Assembly: GCA_002007465.1 (NCBI GenBank)
Contig: LNAC01000101.1
Span: 4,302,361-4,366,360, forward strand
DNA: 64,000 nucleotides
Direction of reading: 5' to 3'
Source: Ailurus styani
Lineage: Eukaryota; Chordata; Mammalia; Carnivora; Ailuridae
The notes under the pieces are model-generated. The model made no database searches. It was not told the DNA's origin and saw only the letters and a program-made list of their open reading frames with translations. Each line of letters starts with the position of its first letter. The stretch's first letter is position 1. The translations under genes and the position numbers were made by a program. Positions 36,690 through 48,929 of the stretch are shown here, piece after piece.

Positions 36690-36955
36690 TCCGGCCCCTT
36701 AATTGGATGAAGTGTGCAGCTGGGCGCCTGAGGAAGGGAAGGTGGGGCAGGGAGGAAAATTAACCTTGGACTCAGCAAGGCCACTGGCTGCTGATTTATT
36801 GATTGCCTTGAAATAACAGCCCAATCTAATACAGGCTGACCGAAAGTCAGATAGATAGTATTCATAGGATTTCTTGTTTCCTCTTTCCCACACTGCGGGA
36901 CTTGGGCTCTACCACCTTTTGTCATTAGATTACTCAGAAAGTACATTTATCACCC
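36690..36955. promoter_or_regulatory. Candidate regulatory block
   Basis: A non-repeat block with CCTTAATTGGATGAAG, GAAAATTAACC, TGATTTATTGATTGCC and CATTAGATTACTC in an otherwise GC-rich setting. No conservation data. Confidence 0.3.
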
Positions 36956-37282
36956 CCCCACCCCCCATTCCCCAGGTGAAGGGACAGGGACGTAGGGCAC
37001 CAGCCGGGAGGTCGGGGTGGCAGAGTGGTCTCCAAAGGGCTGGAGCATGGGCCCCCTCCAGGCCACCCAGGACTGCACTGTGGCTGCGGGAGTGGAGGAG
37101 TGTGGCCTCTGGCCTGGGGTCTGGTGAGTCTCCTTGGACACATCCGTCAGCCCCACGGGAGCAGGGAAAGGCCCTTCCTTTACAGGATGGACCCAGGACT
37201 CCGGGGTGTCGCTTGCAGAAGAGTCTGCCAGGGCATGTGACATTGGCAGCCCTTCTCCTCTGTCCCTAGAGCTCAGGTGCAA

Positions 37283-37605
37283 CGAGGATTGGATTTAAAA
37301 ATCAGCTTTATTGAGGTGTAGTGTACATACACTATAATGCACACATTTCAAGTGTACCGTTTGAGTCCTGACCAAGGTGTCTGCCCGTGTAACCCCCGCT
37401 CCGATTGAGGCCTAGAGCATTTGTCCTCCCGTGCTCCCCTTCCATTCGGCTCCCCTGCCTGCCCAGCCCCCACCCCAGCGGCCGCTGCTCCGATGTCTGC
37501 ATTCTAGTGGGTTCTGCCCTAGCTAGAACTTCATGTAAACGGAGGGAGGCAGGAGGCGTTCTTTTGCATCTGGCCCCTTTTGCTCAGCATATAGTCGATC
37601 ACAGT
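37283..37605 (-). mobile_element. Antisense L1 3'-end fragment
   Basis: AATCAGCTTTATTGAGGTGT and ACATTTCAAGTGTACCGTTT, then CTTTTGCATCTGGCCCCTTT, in reverse L1 order. Confidence 0.8.
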
Positions 37606-38344
37606 TGTCCCTTTGCACAACGGGACACGTGTTGTGTCTGCGTTCTGGACGGTGGGGGGCGGGTTTCTGAGAGCCAGCGGCATCATCAGGACTGCAGGAC
37701 GCTACCTGCTCCCACGTCCGCCTCATTTGACAGCTGGACAAACAGCTCCAGAGAGAGAGAAATTGGCCTCCTCAAGCGTGGAGGGTGCACCGGGCAGGTC
37801 CGGGTCCAGCGTCTAGTGGTCCCAGTCATTCCCCCTCTATGCTTTCCAGACGGGGCCTGCTGGGATGGTCTCAAGCCCCTCGGGTAGAAGTAGGTGACGC
37901 CTTATGTCATTTCTAACTGATTTCAGTGTCCTTTTGAAAGCATTATCCCATCAGCTGGGTGGGAAGAAAAAATCAATAGTCTTTAAAGCTGTATCTTAAA
38001 ATCACATACAAAGAACAAGATGTGCAAAAGAGCTTATTTGAAAAACAAGTGGCTCGTTGGAAGGGTGGAGAGAGGGGCCTTCCCTGGATAGAGGAGCACT
38101 GGATCAGGAGTCTGAAAGGTCATTCTGGCCGTGTGACCCCACCAGTCACTCTGAAAGGACTTCTCTGTACCCCTTCCTCTGTACCCCTTGGTCAGCTGCT
38201 TCGGAGGGTGACCGTGCCTTCCGGGGACCTTTGGAGGGAACCCTGTGCAGGCCACACAATCTGTCTTGAAGTCTGAGCACCCCAGATGCCCTCCGGATTT
38301 AGGACCAGGCACACGGATGGAAAATCTACTCCATGTCTTGTGTT

Positions 38345-38440
38345 GGTAGACTCTGAGCTCCCTGAGGGCAGGCCTGCTGGTTTATTGGCTTTCTGAACCT
38401 CCTACACACATCGGTTGGTTGAGTTGCGTTGAATCCTACA
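38345..38440 (+). mobile_element. L2 relic
   Basis: TAGACTCTGAGCTCCCTGAG then GGCAGGCCTGCTGGTTTATT matches a well-known L2 phrase. Confidence 0.6.
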
Positions 38441-38454
38441 AGCAAACAACGTGA

Positions 38455-39415
38455 CTCAGCTACATAAAAAGCTTTTGTGCATGAAAGGACATTAGAAAGA
38501 AGGTGAAGACTATGCACAGAATGGGAGAAAATATTTGTGAATCCGATGTCTGATAAAGATCTAGTATCCAGAATATATAAGGAATGCATACAGCTCATTA
38601 ACAAAAAGATAATCAAGCCAATAGAAAGAATGGCAAAGGACTTGAACAGACTCTTCTCCAAAGAAGACATACGAATGGCCAGTAGGAGCAGGAAAAGATG
38701 TTTCGTGTCGTCTGCTAGTTTGTGGGGATTCCAAATGAGGTGACTTGCCACTTCTCACCCACTAGAATGGCTAGTTTTTTGTTTGTTGTTGTTGTTTTTT
38801 TTAAAATGGAAAATACCCAGTGTTGGTGAGCATGTGGAGAAGTCGGAACCCTTGCACACTGTGCTGCTACTGTGGAGAACAGTCTGGAAGTTCCTCGGTA
38901 AGTTAAAAATAGGTTTACCCTATAACCCAGTAAATCCACTGCTGGATATACACCTAGGAGAAGTGAAAACCTATGTCCACACAAACTTAGACACGGGTGT
39001 TCACAGCAGCTTGGTCCCCTAGTAGCCAAAGGACAGAAATAACCCGAAGGTCCATCACCTGCTGCACCGGTAAACAAAACGTGGTGTCCGCACACGATGG
39101 GATGTCATTCGGTCATAAAGTCACAAGCGGCAACGTGCATTAACCTCAGAAACGTTACGCCGAGTGAAGAAGCGAGCCCCAGAAGGCCACAGGGTTCTGT
39201 TCATCCCTCTTCTGGAAGAGCGAAATCCATCGACACAGAGGGTAGATGAGGCATTGCTGGGGGCTGCAGAGGGGGAGGCAGAGTGACAGCGAACCGGTAT
39301 GAGGTCCCTGTGTGGGGGGAGGGAAGTGTTCTGGAATTAGACCCCGGTGATGTCCGTGCGATGAAAAAACACTTTGAATTTTATCCTGAAACGTTTTTTT
39401 TTGAAAACCTTGAAT
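38455..39415 (+). mobile_element. Sense L1 fragment (ORF2 end and 3' UTR)
   Basis: AAAAGCTTTTGTGCATGAAA, GAATGGCAAAGGACTTGAAC, CTCTTCTCCAAAGAAGACAT, then a GTGGAGAAC-type and TATAACCCAGTAAATCCACT stretch follow sense L1 order. A T-rich insert lies at 38777-38802. No intact frame. Confidence 0.85.
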
Positions 39416-40795
39416 TGGCCACAAGGAGAAGTGTGCGGTCTACGGCCCTGTCTCCCTCCCACCAGGCCACCTGCAGGCCACTGGGTGCAGTGTTCGGAGC
39501 CCCTGGAATGCTCAACACTCCCCTTCCCAGTGAGGCCTGAGCTTCCCGTGGGGCCAGCAGAGGCCGCCTGCCCGGAGCCGAACAAAGGGCTTGTTTACCT
39601 TCCGGGAGAATGGGGGCGGGCTATCAACAGCTGATGGCGATTGAGGGGAAGGCCCAGGAGTCCCGGCACTCAGGGCACTCAATCCTTCCCGTAAACTCCA
39701 GCCCTTCCGTAAACTCCAGCCGTACCCTCTCCCCCGCCCCCCACCACCCAGGATCTGAGGACAGGCCGGGAGCCTCCGCCTCCAGGGAGAGAGTCAGAGA
39801 GTCCGTGGCCTTGGGCGCAATCACAGGTGGACCCAGGGCTGCTAGTCACTGACTGATCCAGTGCCGGGAAAGGCAGGTGCTTGGGGGAAGTGGAGCTGGG
39901 CGGCAGGAAGAGTAACGGCTGAGGCCCTGATGGGGCCCCAGGAGCCCCAGGGACCTAATCCTCCTGCGGGCCGGCGGGGGGCCTTAGAGATCCCACCCCC
40001 CATGTATGACACATACACCTATAGTCATGTTCAAGGCCCAGGTGGGTGACCTGCTCACATAACCAGAGAGAGGCCACCTTGACTCTCAGCTGCCCCCCCC
40101 TAGCATCCCTGGTTGTGGATTTGCCTTTTTGCACCCTGCCCCTGACCTCTGCCCGCAGGTGCAGGGGGTGCCCAGCATGGCGGCCTGTGCACGTGTGGGA
40201 GCTGGGCTGGTGGAGACAAGCAGAGCCGGCTGTTCACTGTGCTCAGTGTCAGCTGTTGAATGTTGAGGATTCTCTGGCTAAAAACTTGGAAGTCTGTGCG
40301 TGGCAGGGTGCTGGGGAAGCAGGGGTGAGGGTGTGGGTTGCCCCTTCTTGGCCTCCCCCTCCCCCAGGGGGTGAGAGCATCCAGCAGGCGGGATGCAGGC
40401 CCTGGGTCTGTGCTCTCCCCTTGGCGGCTCCCGTCTGTTTCTAGCAGCTTCTCTCCCTCTGTATCCTCGAGGTCTGGTGTGGCCGTCGGAATAGCATCTG
40501 GTGGGACGCTGGCTTTGCGGCAAGGCCCAGAGGCTGGTTGGAGCCCTGCTCTGGCCCGGGTGTGTCTTCTGGGTTTGGCTCTTTCCGCAGCTCTGTGTCG
40601 TGTGCTTCCAGAAGGACCTCGCGGTGCATCCGGACTGTGGAAATCCCTGCAGGGCTGGGCCGAGTTCCACATGCACCCGCTCCGTGTAACTCTCCCTGCT
40701 TGGCGTGGGGACCTGCCCCCTCCATGTCCACGTCGCCCTGGATTCTCCCCAGCGAACATCTGATGTTGCCTCGTTCTCTCTTCCGTGCTGTTTAG

Positions 40796-40911
40796 GTTGC
40801 GAGATGGGAACAGAAAACCCGCAAGCTGAGCAGGGCCTTCCGATCCCCCTACCTGGCCTGCTACTCCCTGGGCGCTGCCATTTTGCTCCTGAACGTCTTG
40901 CGCTCACACTG
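40796..40911 (+). CDS. PEMT: PEMT coding exon, residues 32-70 (human numbering)
   Basis: This 116-base exon starts after the TTTAG acceptor in phase 0 and reads [10 protein letters not shown]. It continues through a hydrophobic stretch with a Leu-Leu-Leu core and ends Arg-Ser-His plus two bases (TG) before the donor GTAAGC at 40912. The split codon is completed by C in the next exon, giving Cys70 rather than the Trp that unspliced DNA would show. In the family this covers a basic cytosol-facing loop followed by a membrane-spanning helix. Differences from human as I remember it (Gly-Ala-Ala for Ser-Val-Thr, Val for Phe) fall in the membrane segment and are conservative. It is the first PEMT exon visible in the window, and the intron before it is at least 40.8 kb. 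Confidence 0.95.
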
Positions 40912-42144
40912 GTAAGCTCCCCTGGCTGCCCGGCCCGACAAAACCCGTGTTCGTCGTCGGCATCCACGGTGTGCCAAGGGGCGGCCGCTGCTGGCGGTAT
41001 GAGGCTGTCTGCCAGGTGCGGGGGGCGCTGGGCCTGCACCCCGGGGAATTGTCTGCCATGGCAAGTCACCCTTCCCTCGCTGGGCCATCAGACTCCTGTC
41101 GGCAGAGGAGTCCTCGTGGCCCCAGGAAGAGGACAGTGCCACATGCCCGGGGTCCGGGCGTGGAGGAGCGGGGTGGACAAGGCCAGGGGGTCCCCAGGCC
41201 CACGTCCCCGGTCTCAAGTGTGTAGCGAGAGCTGCCGTCGGAGTCCCCTCCGGGAAGGGCTGCGGCAGAAGGCAGGGGACACTTGGGGACAGGGCCTCAC
41301 CCAGGCTCGGGCTGTGCCAGTGAGCTGCTCATCTCATCTCTGGACTTGACATATTACCTTCCTGCCACCCAAGAAAGAGGACAGAGCAGGCGAGCTCCTT
41401 GTAGGTGGTGAAGCGCCGGCCTCGGGCTGGGGGCCGGCACTCGTGCTCAGGTGCAGGCGAGCGCCCTGCGGGCTGCGGGCTGCGGGAGGGCCGTGAGGGC
41501 TCCGGCACAGGTGGCCCGGCCGGGCCTGGCTGTCCCTGAGCCTTCGGTCCTCCCTTCTCGGTTCTGTGGGAACCACGGTGGGCGGCACGTGAGCTCGTGG
41601 ACTGAATGTGGCCCATGCGGTGCTTTAAAAAATGGAGACAAGGCACGGGAGAACCGCCACCCCTGACTTGTCGTGACAGATGAGGAGCTCTGAGAGCGGC
41701 CACCGGGGAGCCGAGGGGCAGCTGGGCGCCGGGGCGAGAGGGGGAAGGGTGTGCGGGGGGCTCCCTCCCTCGCACGTGGGAAGCGGCCCCAGTAGATGCC
41801 AAGGACGAGGGGGCGCGTGTTGACTGGACCCGTCCCCTCGCCCCGAGAGAGCCAGGGCCCCGGCCTTCCCTGCCGGTGTCCGGGATACCTTTTCCGTACA
41901 CCCCTGCTGCCTTCCCACCATTGTGGGCTTAGCCTAACCCCGCGCGTGCGGGGAGGGAGCGTGGCCAGGAGGGGCCCTGCCAAGGCCAGCCTTCCCCGTA
42001 GACGGTTGCCGCTTGGGCTTTCAGGCTGCATGCTGCTTGTCTCCTTATAGTGACAGCTCCTTTCCAGCTCAGCAGATTCTTTTCCCTTTGCTTTGTTCCC
42101 TCAGGAGCCTTTGCCCACAGGGCCCGCAGACACTCTCCCCTCTG

Positions 42145-42172
42145 GAATGAATGAATGAATGAATGAATGAAT
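42145..42172. repeat. (AATG)7 microsatellite
   Basis: Seven uninterrupted AATG units. Confidence 0.95.
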
Positions 42173-42412
42173 GGATCCCTTACCCTCTCTGTTCTGCCTC
42201 CCAGCTGGGTGTTGAATTCGTTAGGCTTTGGCACACTGCTCCGAGGGCCCAATCCCGCTAGCCACCTGCCTTCTTATGTCTCACGAGCCACGCTAGAACC
42301 TCATACAAGTGGAATTACATGGCGTTTGTTCTTTTGCGTCTGGCCGATTTCCTTGAGCAGGACATGGTCGGGGCTCCTCCCTGTCGGAGCCGGGTCAGAA
42401 CTGGCTTCTTAA

Positions 42413-42840
42413 TGCCAAGCGAAGTAAGCTAGACACAAGGGCTCATCCTGTGTGATTCCGCTTACATGTGGGGTCTAAAACACCCCAACATATAGAAACA
42501 GAGAGGTGATTTGTGGTTGCCAGGGCCTGGGGGGCGGTAGGCGGGAAACAGGAAGATGGTGGTCAGAGGGCATGAACTTCCAGTTGGAAGGTGAATAAGT
42601 TCTGGGGAATCAAATGCACGGCGAGCGGACAGTAGTTAATACCGTCTCGTACGCTTGAAAGTTGCTGAGAGAGGAGATCTTGGAAATCCGCCCCACAAAC
42701 ACAGGTTGACTGTGTGAAGTCATGCACCCTTACCAACCTTATAATATGTACGTGAAGTCATCACGTCGTATGCCTTAAACTCACCCAAAGTTATATGCCC
42801 ATTATATCTCAATAAAACGGGGACAAAATAAAAACACTTT
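42413..42840 (+). mobile_element. Sense L1 3' UTR fragment nested in an antisense L1
   Basis: GAAGTAAGCTAGACACAAGG, TGATTTGTGGTTGCCAGGGC and TGCCCATTATATCTCAATAA match an L1 3' UTR in sense, ending in an A-rich stretch. Confidence 0.75.
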
Positions 42841-42993
42841 TTTTTTTAAAGAATGTTCTAGAAGTTGTGCATGTAACTGTTTGGGGAACTGTCCTGTTTC
42901 CCACAGCCGCTGTACCATTTTTCCTGCCCATCCACGGTGCACGAGGGCTCCCGTTTCTCCACATCCTTGCCAGTGTTTGCCGTTACTATTTTT

Positions 42994-43194
42994 TCTTTCC
43001 TCTTCTTTTTGGTTTTTTTTTTTTTTTTTTTGAGTGTGGGTGCAGGGGCAGAGGGAAAAGGAGAGAGAGAATCCCAAGCAGGCACCACGGTCAGTGGGGA
43101 GCCCAATGCGTGGCTTGATCCCACGGCCCTGAGTTCATGACCCGAGCCAGAATCAAGAGTCGGACCCTCAACTGACTGAGCCCCCCAGGCTCAT
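42994..43194 (-). mobile_element. Older CanSINE with near-perfect duplication
   Basis: T tract, AGAGAATCCCAAGCAGGCAC body, ACTGACTGAGCCCCCCAGGC end. GTTACTATTTTT and GTTATTATTTTT flank it. Confidence 0.9.
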
Positions 43195-44654
43195 GTTATT
43201 ATTTTTGATAACAGATATCCTTAAGGGTGTGAGCCGTTTTGATTTGTGTTCCCCTGAGCTTTTTTTTTTTTTTTATGTGCTTATTGGCCATCTGTCTGTA
43301 TTCCTTCGAGAAATGTCTATTCAAGTCCTTGGCTCATTTTTTAATCATCAGGTGGTTTGTTTGCCGCTGTTGAGTTGTACAAATGGTTACATTTTAAATG
43401 GTTCTTTGAGCCTTTATAGGATAGCCTAGATTTTGCCTCAGCCTTCAAAGCCGAAAATATGTATTCTCTGGCCTTTTGAGCAATAGTTTGTCAACCCCTG
43501 GGCTAGTCGGTGACTGAAGTCCCTTCTAGCTCATTCAGATGCATAATTTTATGATTTTCCATATCGGGCGTCTGCAGATTTTTTCTTTAAGGGCCAGATT
43601 GCAAGTATTTTTGACTCGGGGGCCACAGAATCTCTGTTGTGACTCCCGGAGACAGCACGTCAGTGCGTAAAGAAATGCGCGTGCCTGAGTTTCCATAAAA
43701 CAGAATTTACGAGAACAGTCGGCAGGGCCAGGTCTGGCCACAGGCTGTGGTTTCCTGGCCCCTGTGCTCCATGAAAGGAACGTCCCATTGCTGCCATGGC
43801 CTATCCAGGTCCACCTGGTGGCTGCCGCCCCGGACCCCGGGAGGGAGTGTGAGTCAGAGCAGCCTGGGCAAGGGGCAGGTGCCCGGGGCCTCCTCGGCTC
43901 TGCTCCCGATGGGCGGGCCTGGAGCAGGTCACTTAGGCTCCCTTGGACTCCTGTGTGAAATGGAGCAAGGGGCTGGGGTCATCCGTCCTCACTGACCAGC
44001 GCCTCACCGAGAGTGTGGCCATGCAGGGGGTCCCAGCAGAGGCAGAAGGCTCGAGGGCCCCGGGTCCCTAGTCCCCTGATGGGGGTGCCTCCTTCCTTCA
44101 TGCCCCAGCCCAGCACTGTGGGTTCCTAGGAGACCAAGCGGACAGGCCCCCTGGCAGCCCAGCTCCAGACACGTAGACACCGGCAAAGAGCTCCTGGCCG
44201 ATTCTTGCGTCCGGGGCCTGGGGCGAGCTGGGAAGAAGCCCCACCCCATGGCCAGCTTCTTGTAGCTCCTCCACTTTCCCTCCTCCCTGCTTCTCAGTAT
44301 TGGCATTGGCCTGGCCCCGTGTCTGTCTTCCGGTCCATGACTTTTCTTCCGGTTGGACTGGCCACACCAGGAAGTTTCTGGGAGGAGAGGGAACGTGCTC
44401 ACAGGCAGGACTCTCTTCTCTGCTCACCTTCCCAGTCAGCGGGCACTTTCCCTCCTCCCAGACCTTCTCCCACTTGTCCTTCCCTCTGCCGCACTGAGTG
44501 ATGGCGGGCGTGTGGCGCTTCCGGAAGACGCTTGTGAGAATCCTGGCAAGACCAGCTGCCGTCTGTACCTTCTGCTACTTCCCTGCCTGCCCCCTCATTT
44601 TCCTGAGCACCCTTCCTCGTACCTGCCTTCGTCTGATTCCTAGAGGTGTGTTTT

Positions 44655-44960
44655 CTTTCTCTTTTGTGGTAAAATACACGTAACAGGAAAGTCACCGTTT
44701 AGCCATTTCAGAGTGTACGGGTCAGTGACGTTTAGAACACTTGTGATGTTGTGTAACCCCATTTGTCTAATTCCAGAACTTTCTCACCCCAGATGAAAGC
44801 CCCGTACCCATTAAGCACATCCCCCCCTCGGCCCCATCCCTGGGCACTGGAAAATCCGAATTCTCTTTCTGTCCCTGTGAATTTGCCTGTTCTGGCCCTT
44901 CCCACTGTGTCTCTGCTCTTCTGTCTCTGGAAGCCCCACTTCCGTGGTGGGGTGGTGGGC
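44655..44960 (-). mobile_element. Antisense L1 3'-end fragment
   Basis: AATACACGTAACAGGAAAGT, TCTAATTCCAGAACTTTCTC and CCCCGTACCCATTAAGCACA follow reverse L1 order. Confidence 0.8.
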
Positions 44961-45981
44961 GGCTACCGCACAGGCCCATGCGGACCATTGAACGGAGCAC
45001 AGATCATGTGCGTGTTAGCCCTGGACAGAGGGTCTGTCAGGCACGAAGCCAGGGCCCCGCGGTCACGGCCGATCCAGAGGGGCAGGGCCAGCCATCCGCG
45101 TCAGCTGGTCTGCCCCAGCCGGGCCACCAGAGGTGGTCTGGGGGCCGCTGATGGGATGCGTGGGCTCCTTATCTGGAGGCCATCAGTGCAGACCTGTTGG
45201 CTCTGGCTGTGGAGCATGAGGGAGACAGAGGCCTGACTTCTCTCTGACCTCCGGAGCCTCTTTGAGAGGTTCCTCCACGCCAACCCCACCTGGCCAGCGT
45301 TTCCATGAACTATAATTACATCTGGAAATGCCCTCATCTGTGTTCTTGGGGCCTCCCACACCCAGGGGGAGGGATTCTGCCGCCTGTGCTCTGGAGCCCT
45401 GGGGAGGTCTGCCTGCCCCACGGGGAAGGGAGCAGGTGGAAGGGATTCTAGGCGGAGGGAGTAGGAGGCACGGGTGGGGTCGGCCTTAACTCTGCAGGTG
45501 GTGGGAGCACTTGGGGCAGAGCCTCGGTTAGAGGTGGGGATCAGAGTGGAGGTGCCCCAGGAGGAGGCAGGGGGAGGCTGAGGCCAGAGCTGGGAGCAGC
45601 CAGGGGTCCAGGCAGACTCAGAATCCGGAGGTGGGGCAGCTGATGGATGTGGGAACGAGGGGGTCCCCTCAGATACCTTTTACGCCCTGATGCCCCGAGT
45701 TCCTGTCGTATCCTGACCAGCCCGTGGGCTGTGGGCAGGGCCTGCTGGCCCCTCCCCCCAGCGCAGGCAGGGCAGGTGGGGGCAGCTGGAGAGCTGGAGT
45801 GTGGCCAGGCAACCTGGGTTAGGCTACCGGAGGCAAAGGGGCCTGGCTGTGGGGTTTCGAGTAGGACGGGGTGGGCGGGGGGAATGGGACACATAACCCT
45901 GCATCTCAACAGGGTGGGCCCAGATGTTGAGGTCGGGGCCCAGGTAGAGGGGGCCTTCCCCTCCAGAGCAGTGGGGGCCAA

Positions 45982-46010
45982 NCCCCCCCGCCCCCCCCCC
46001 CCCCCCCACC
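45982..46010. repeat. C homopolymer run with an N call
   Basis: CCCCCCCG then about 17 C, with an ambiguous base at 45982. Confidence 0.9.
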
Positions 46011-46659
46011 CACGTCCCCACCCTGAGGCCCGGAAGAGCCTGGTTATCAGCCGGGCTCCTCCCCTGCTCCGCCCCCACCCCATCTGTTCCTTATTTGTAA
46101 GATCAGACAGACCCTCTCTTGGCTGTGGTGGGTTTGGGAAACACCTTGAAAAGGTGTAGCATCCTAGCCCGAAATCCCCCGTGTGTGTGACGATGTTGTA
46201 GGGGGTTACGTGAGGATCATGTTTGTTTCGTTCTGTTTGAGGACCTATAGGTCTATTTTAACGTGGATTAGGAAAAAATAAGTCCACCCACCAGAGGCCC
46301 ATGTTCATGGATAGTTTCGCTAGTTGGGCTGAACCACGAGGCGTGAGCTAACCTATGCCGGGCAGGTGGAGTCTGAGGCAAATCGCCACTGAGGTTCGCT
46401 TGGACGACCTGGTGAGGACGCCGTTGAAGGACCAGAGTTTGTCAGTGCCAGTCTGTTGCAGACAGACACGGAATAGGCCTGTCGCGGGGCTGTGGGCGCC
46501 GCACGTGGCCAAGCCGGGTGCCTGGTGTGTGGCTGGGGCACCATGGGCCGTGACACCCTCTCCTCGCCTCCACCCCGGATTCCCGGATTTCAGGGGAGCT
46601 AAGCGCAGACATCCTCAAGTCACACTGGTGACCAAAAGCTCAATCCCAGTTTTAAAAAT

Positions 46660-46870
46660 AGAACCTGAGACAAATGGATGAGTCTCTGCACTCCCACCCC
46701 CAGTGCAGAATCTTTCCAAAGGAAATTGCCTCCTATTACTTCATTCTATTACGGAGAGCGTGGCTCACAGAGCCACTCATCCCTCCATTAATTTTCCGTG
46801 GGGAATGGACTGTGCCTTCCTGGCTTAATGGAGGAGCTGGAACAGCACGGGTCACCTGACTGGGGCCGGG
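46660..46870. promoter_or_regulatory. Candidate regulatory block with a perfect inverted repeat
   Basis: A non-repeat block containing TCCATTAATTTTCC, CCTCCTATTACTTC and GTGGCTC-ACA-GAGCCAC at 46760-46776. Function is unknown. Confidence 0.3.
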
Positions 46871-48088
46871 CCCTGCCGTTCCAGGAACCCTGACGCCTGT
46901 GGGGCCCGGCGGTGCACGGGGCGTCTGAACAGAGCCCCCGGGAAGGGCCTCGGCTGCTCTCTGTGCGGACCCCAGACGGTGGCCCCATCGTGCTTTGTGG
47001 GGAGTGGGAAGGTGCTTCCCCTTGGGCCCCTCCCTTCCTCTCTTCCCACTGGTAAAGGCATAGAAGAGGAGGCGCAGGTGATGGAGGCCCCGGGTCTGGG
47101 GCCATCCCCCCCCACTTCAGGGCCTACTCCTCCCCATCGCTGGCCCCAGATCTGCCCTTTCTTAGGAATCTCCATGGGCTTCCAACCAGATGGCTTCAAC
47201 AGCAAGGCCGTCCCCTGGGAAGCTGCTTCCGGCCAGCAACGCCAGAGGTCAGAGCGAGAACTTTCCATTTTCATCTGCTGCCGTGCCGTGCGCACTCAGG
47301 GTCAGGGGACTTGCGTGCTTCTTGGATGATGCGAGGGATTCTGGCAGAGGAGCGTGACACCGAGGCTGGCTTCTCCGGAAACCCATATCTGGTCCCGTCG
47401 GGGCTGTGGCTGGGCTCGGCGCTCCAGCCCCGGCACTGGCCCCAGTGTGGCCGCAGCTGCCGCTCCCCACTCTGCGCCCCCGCGGCTGTGACTTCCCACT
47501 CGGAGCGCACGGCACAGGCCAGATGACCCCAGGCCGAGGTCTGTGCCGCAGGCTGGTTGCACCCCGAGCTCCTGTGCGGGGCTCTGTCCCCAGCCTCTGC
47601 TGGGGCTATTCCTCTTTCTGGAACGCTCTCCCCGCCCATCATCCCCTTCTCTTGGGGAAAGTCTTCGTCAGATCCCAGCTTCAGCCTGGCTGTGACCGCC
47701 TGGGCCCCCTGTCCCGTGTGGCCATCCTGTGGCATGTGGTGTTTCATCACACGGGGTCACCCTGCCTGCACACCTCTGTCCCTAACACTGTCCTCAAGCC
47801 TCACAGACAGAGCCTGGCGTGTTTTGTGCTCTGCACGGGGCGACGCGGGTCACCGTTGCTGTAACACGTAGGCAGATACCAAGGCTCCGGGCGCCCACGT
47901 CTGTCTGAACGTGGATGCTGCTCTTCTTCCAGGCTCTGTCAGTGAGCTGCCGTGGGGGGCCCCCAGAGCACCCGATGTCTGCTGTGCTGGCCAGAGGGTG
48001 CCCACTGTGCCTCGTTTCCCTAGACTTGGGGCCAGGGGTCTGCCCAGGCAGGGAGGAGCAGGTGCCCGAGCTATGTTGGGGGGGGAGC

Positions 48089-48111
48089 NGCCTGAGCCCC
48101 CCCCCCCCCGC
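48089..48111. repeat. C homopolymer run with a nearby N call
   Basis: A single N at 48089 precedes a run of about 13 C at 48097-48109. Confidence 0.85.
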
Positions 48112-48929
48112 CCCACCATACGCGCATATATACACATTCTCTCTCTGTGGGGTGGGGGCCCCTTGTGCCCTGGTTGCCAAGGAGCCAGGGGCCTGCAGGT
48201 GAGCCCCGTTGTGGGCGGGGCAGCTGGCCTTGGTGGGGGCCCACACCCTCCTGCAGATGGGGGGAGGGGCGGGGGGAGGCTGGTGCTCCGGAACCTGAGC
48301 TGCGGGGTCTGCGGGGTTCAAGGGGCACCTGGGTCATGGGGCTGCCCAGCGCCTGAGAGCCAGTGGTTTACCAGAGTCAGGTGAGGGTGTAGAGGGGTGG
48401 GGCAGGGGTGTGGGTGTGGCAGGCACAACAGCCTGCGTGACCCTGAGCCCATCCCGGCAGCTCCGCCCGGATCTGCAGGGTGGCCCTGAGCCCGGGCAGC
48501 AAGCAAGGAGGCTGAGAGAGGGCAGTGGTGGGCGGGGAGCTGGGCGTGTGGGCAGTGTGACCGGGGGCTGGGTGCACCTTGACATGCGTGCCGCTGCTGG
48601 ACGGGTCACCCCACCGGCCTCTGCCCGCAGGTGGAGGGTGAGGCTGTGGATGCGGGGGGCTGCTTTTCCTCCAGTTGATGAACATGTACTGTAACCCATC
48701 CGGCCTGGTGGGTGCCAGGTGCCGGGGAGACACTTGAGGGAAGGAGAAGCAGCCTCTGTTCTCCCAGAGGTGAAAGTAGTTGGAGGAGAACGTTCCAGGG
48801 ATGGGGAGGTGGTTTTTGGCTCAGTATCAGGATAGTTTTACAACAACTTGAATTTGCCAATGGAGTGAATGAGTGAGGGTGGTGAATTTGTTCTGCTTGA
48901 AAAAGCCTTGTGAATAGAGTTACTTTGTG

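Larger units (their letters stand above)
1..40795 (+). other. PEMT: PEMT intron, 5' incomplete
   Basis: This holds no supported coding exon. Open reading frames here are short, lack family resemblance and mostly translate microsatellites or repeats. From 1 to about 22800 it is GC-rich, with scattered MIR and L2 relics, GT and purine microsatellites, and CanSINEs at 18755, 19916 and 21171. From 24190 to 31860 it is AT-rich LINE-1 and SINE debris. From 31860 to 40795 it is mixed, with a TGGA array, two L1 fragments and L2 relics. It ends in a pyrimidine-rich tract and a TTTAG acceptor at 40795. Stretches such as 2112-5930, 9000-10700, 14300-16430 and 31870-33940 show nothing I can identify apart from weak relics of old repeats. 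Confidence 0.85.
42280..43440 (-). mobile_element. Antisense L1 split by later insertions
   Basis: The outer pieces (42280-42412 and 42845-43440) are reverse L1: ACAAGTGGAATTACATGGCG, GTGCTTATTGGCCATCTGTC, GAGAAATGTCTATTCAAGTC. A sense L1 piece and a CanSINE lie between them. Confidence 0.75.

Noticed and set aside
47600..47640. Search hit for the missing PEMT exon (TTTCTGGAAC)
   Set aside because: Neighbouring codons do not match the Asn-Pro-Leu-Tyr-Trp-Asn stretch, and it is on the wrong side of the next exon.
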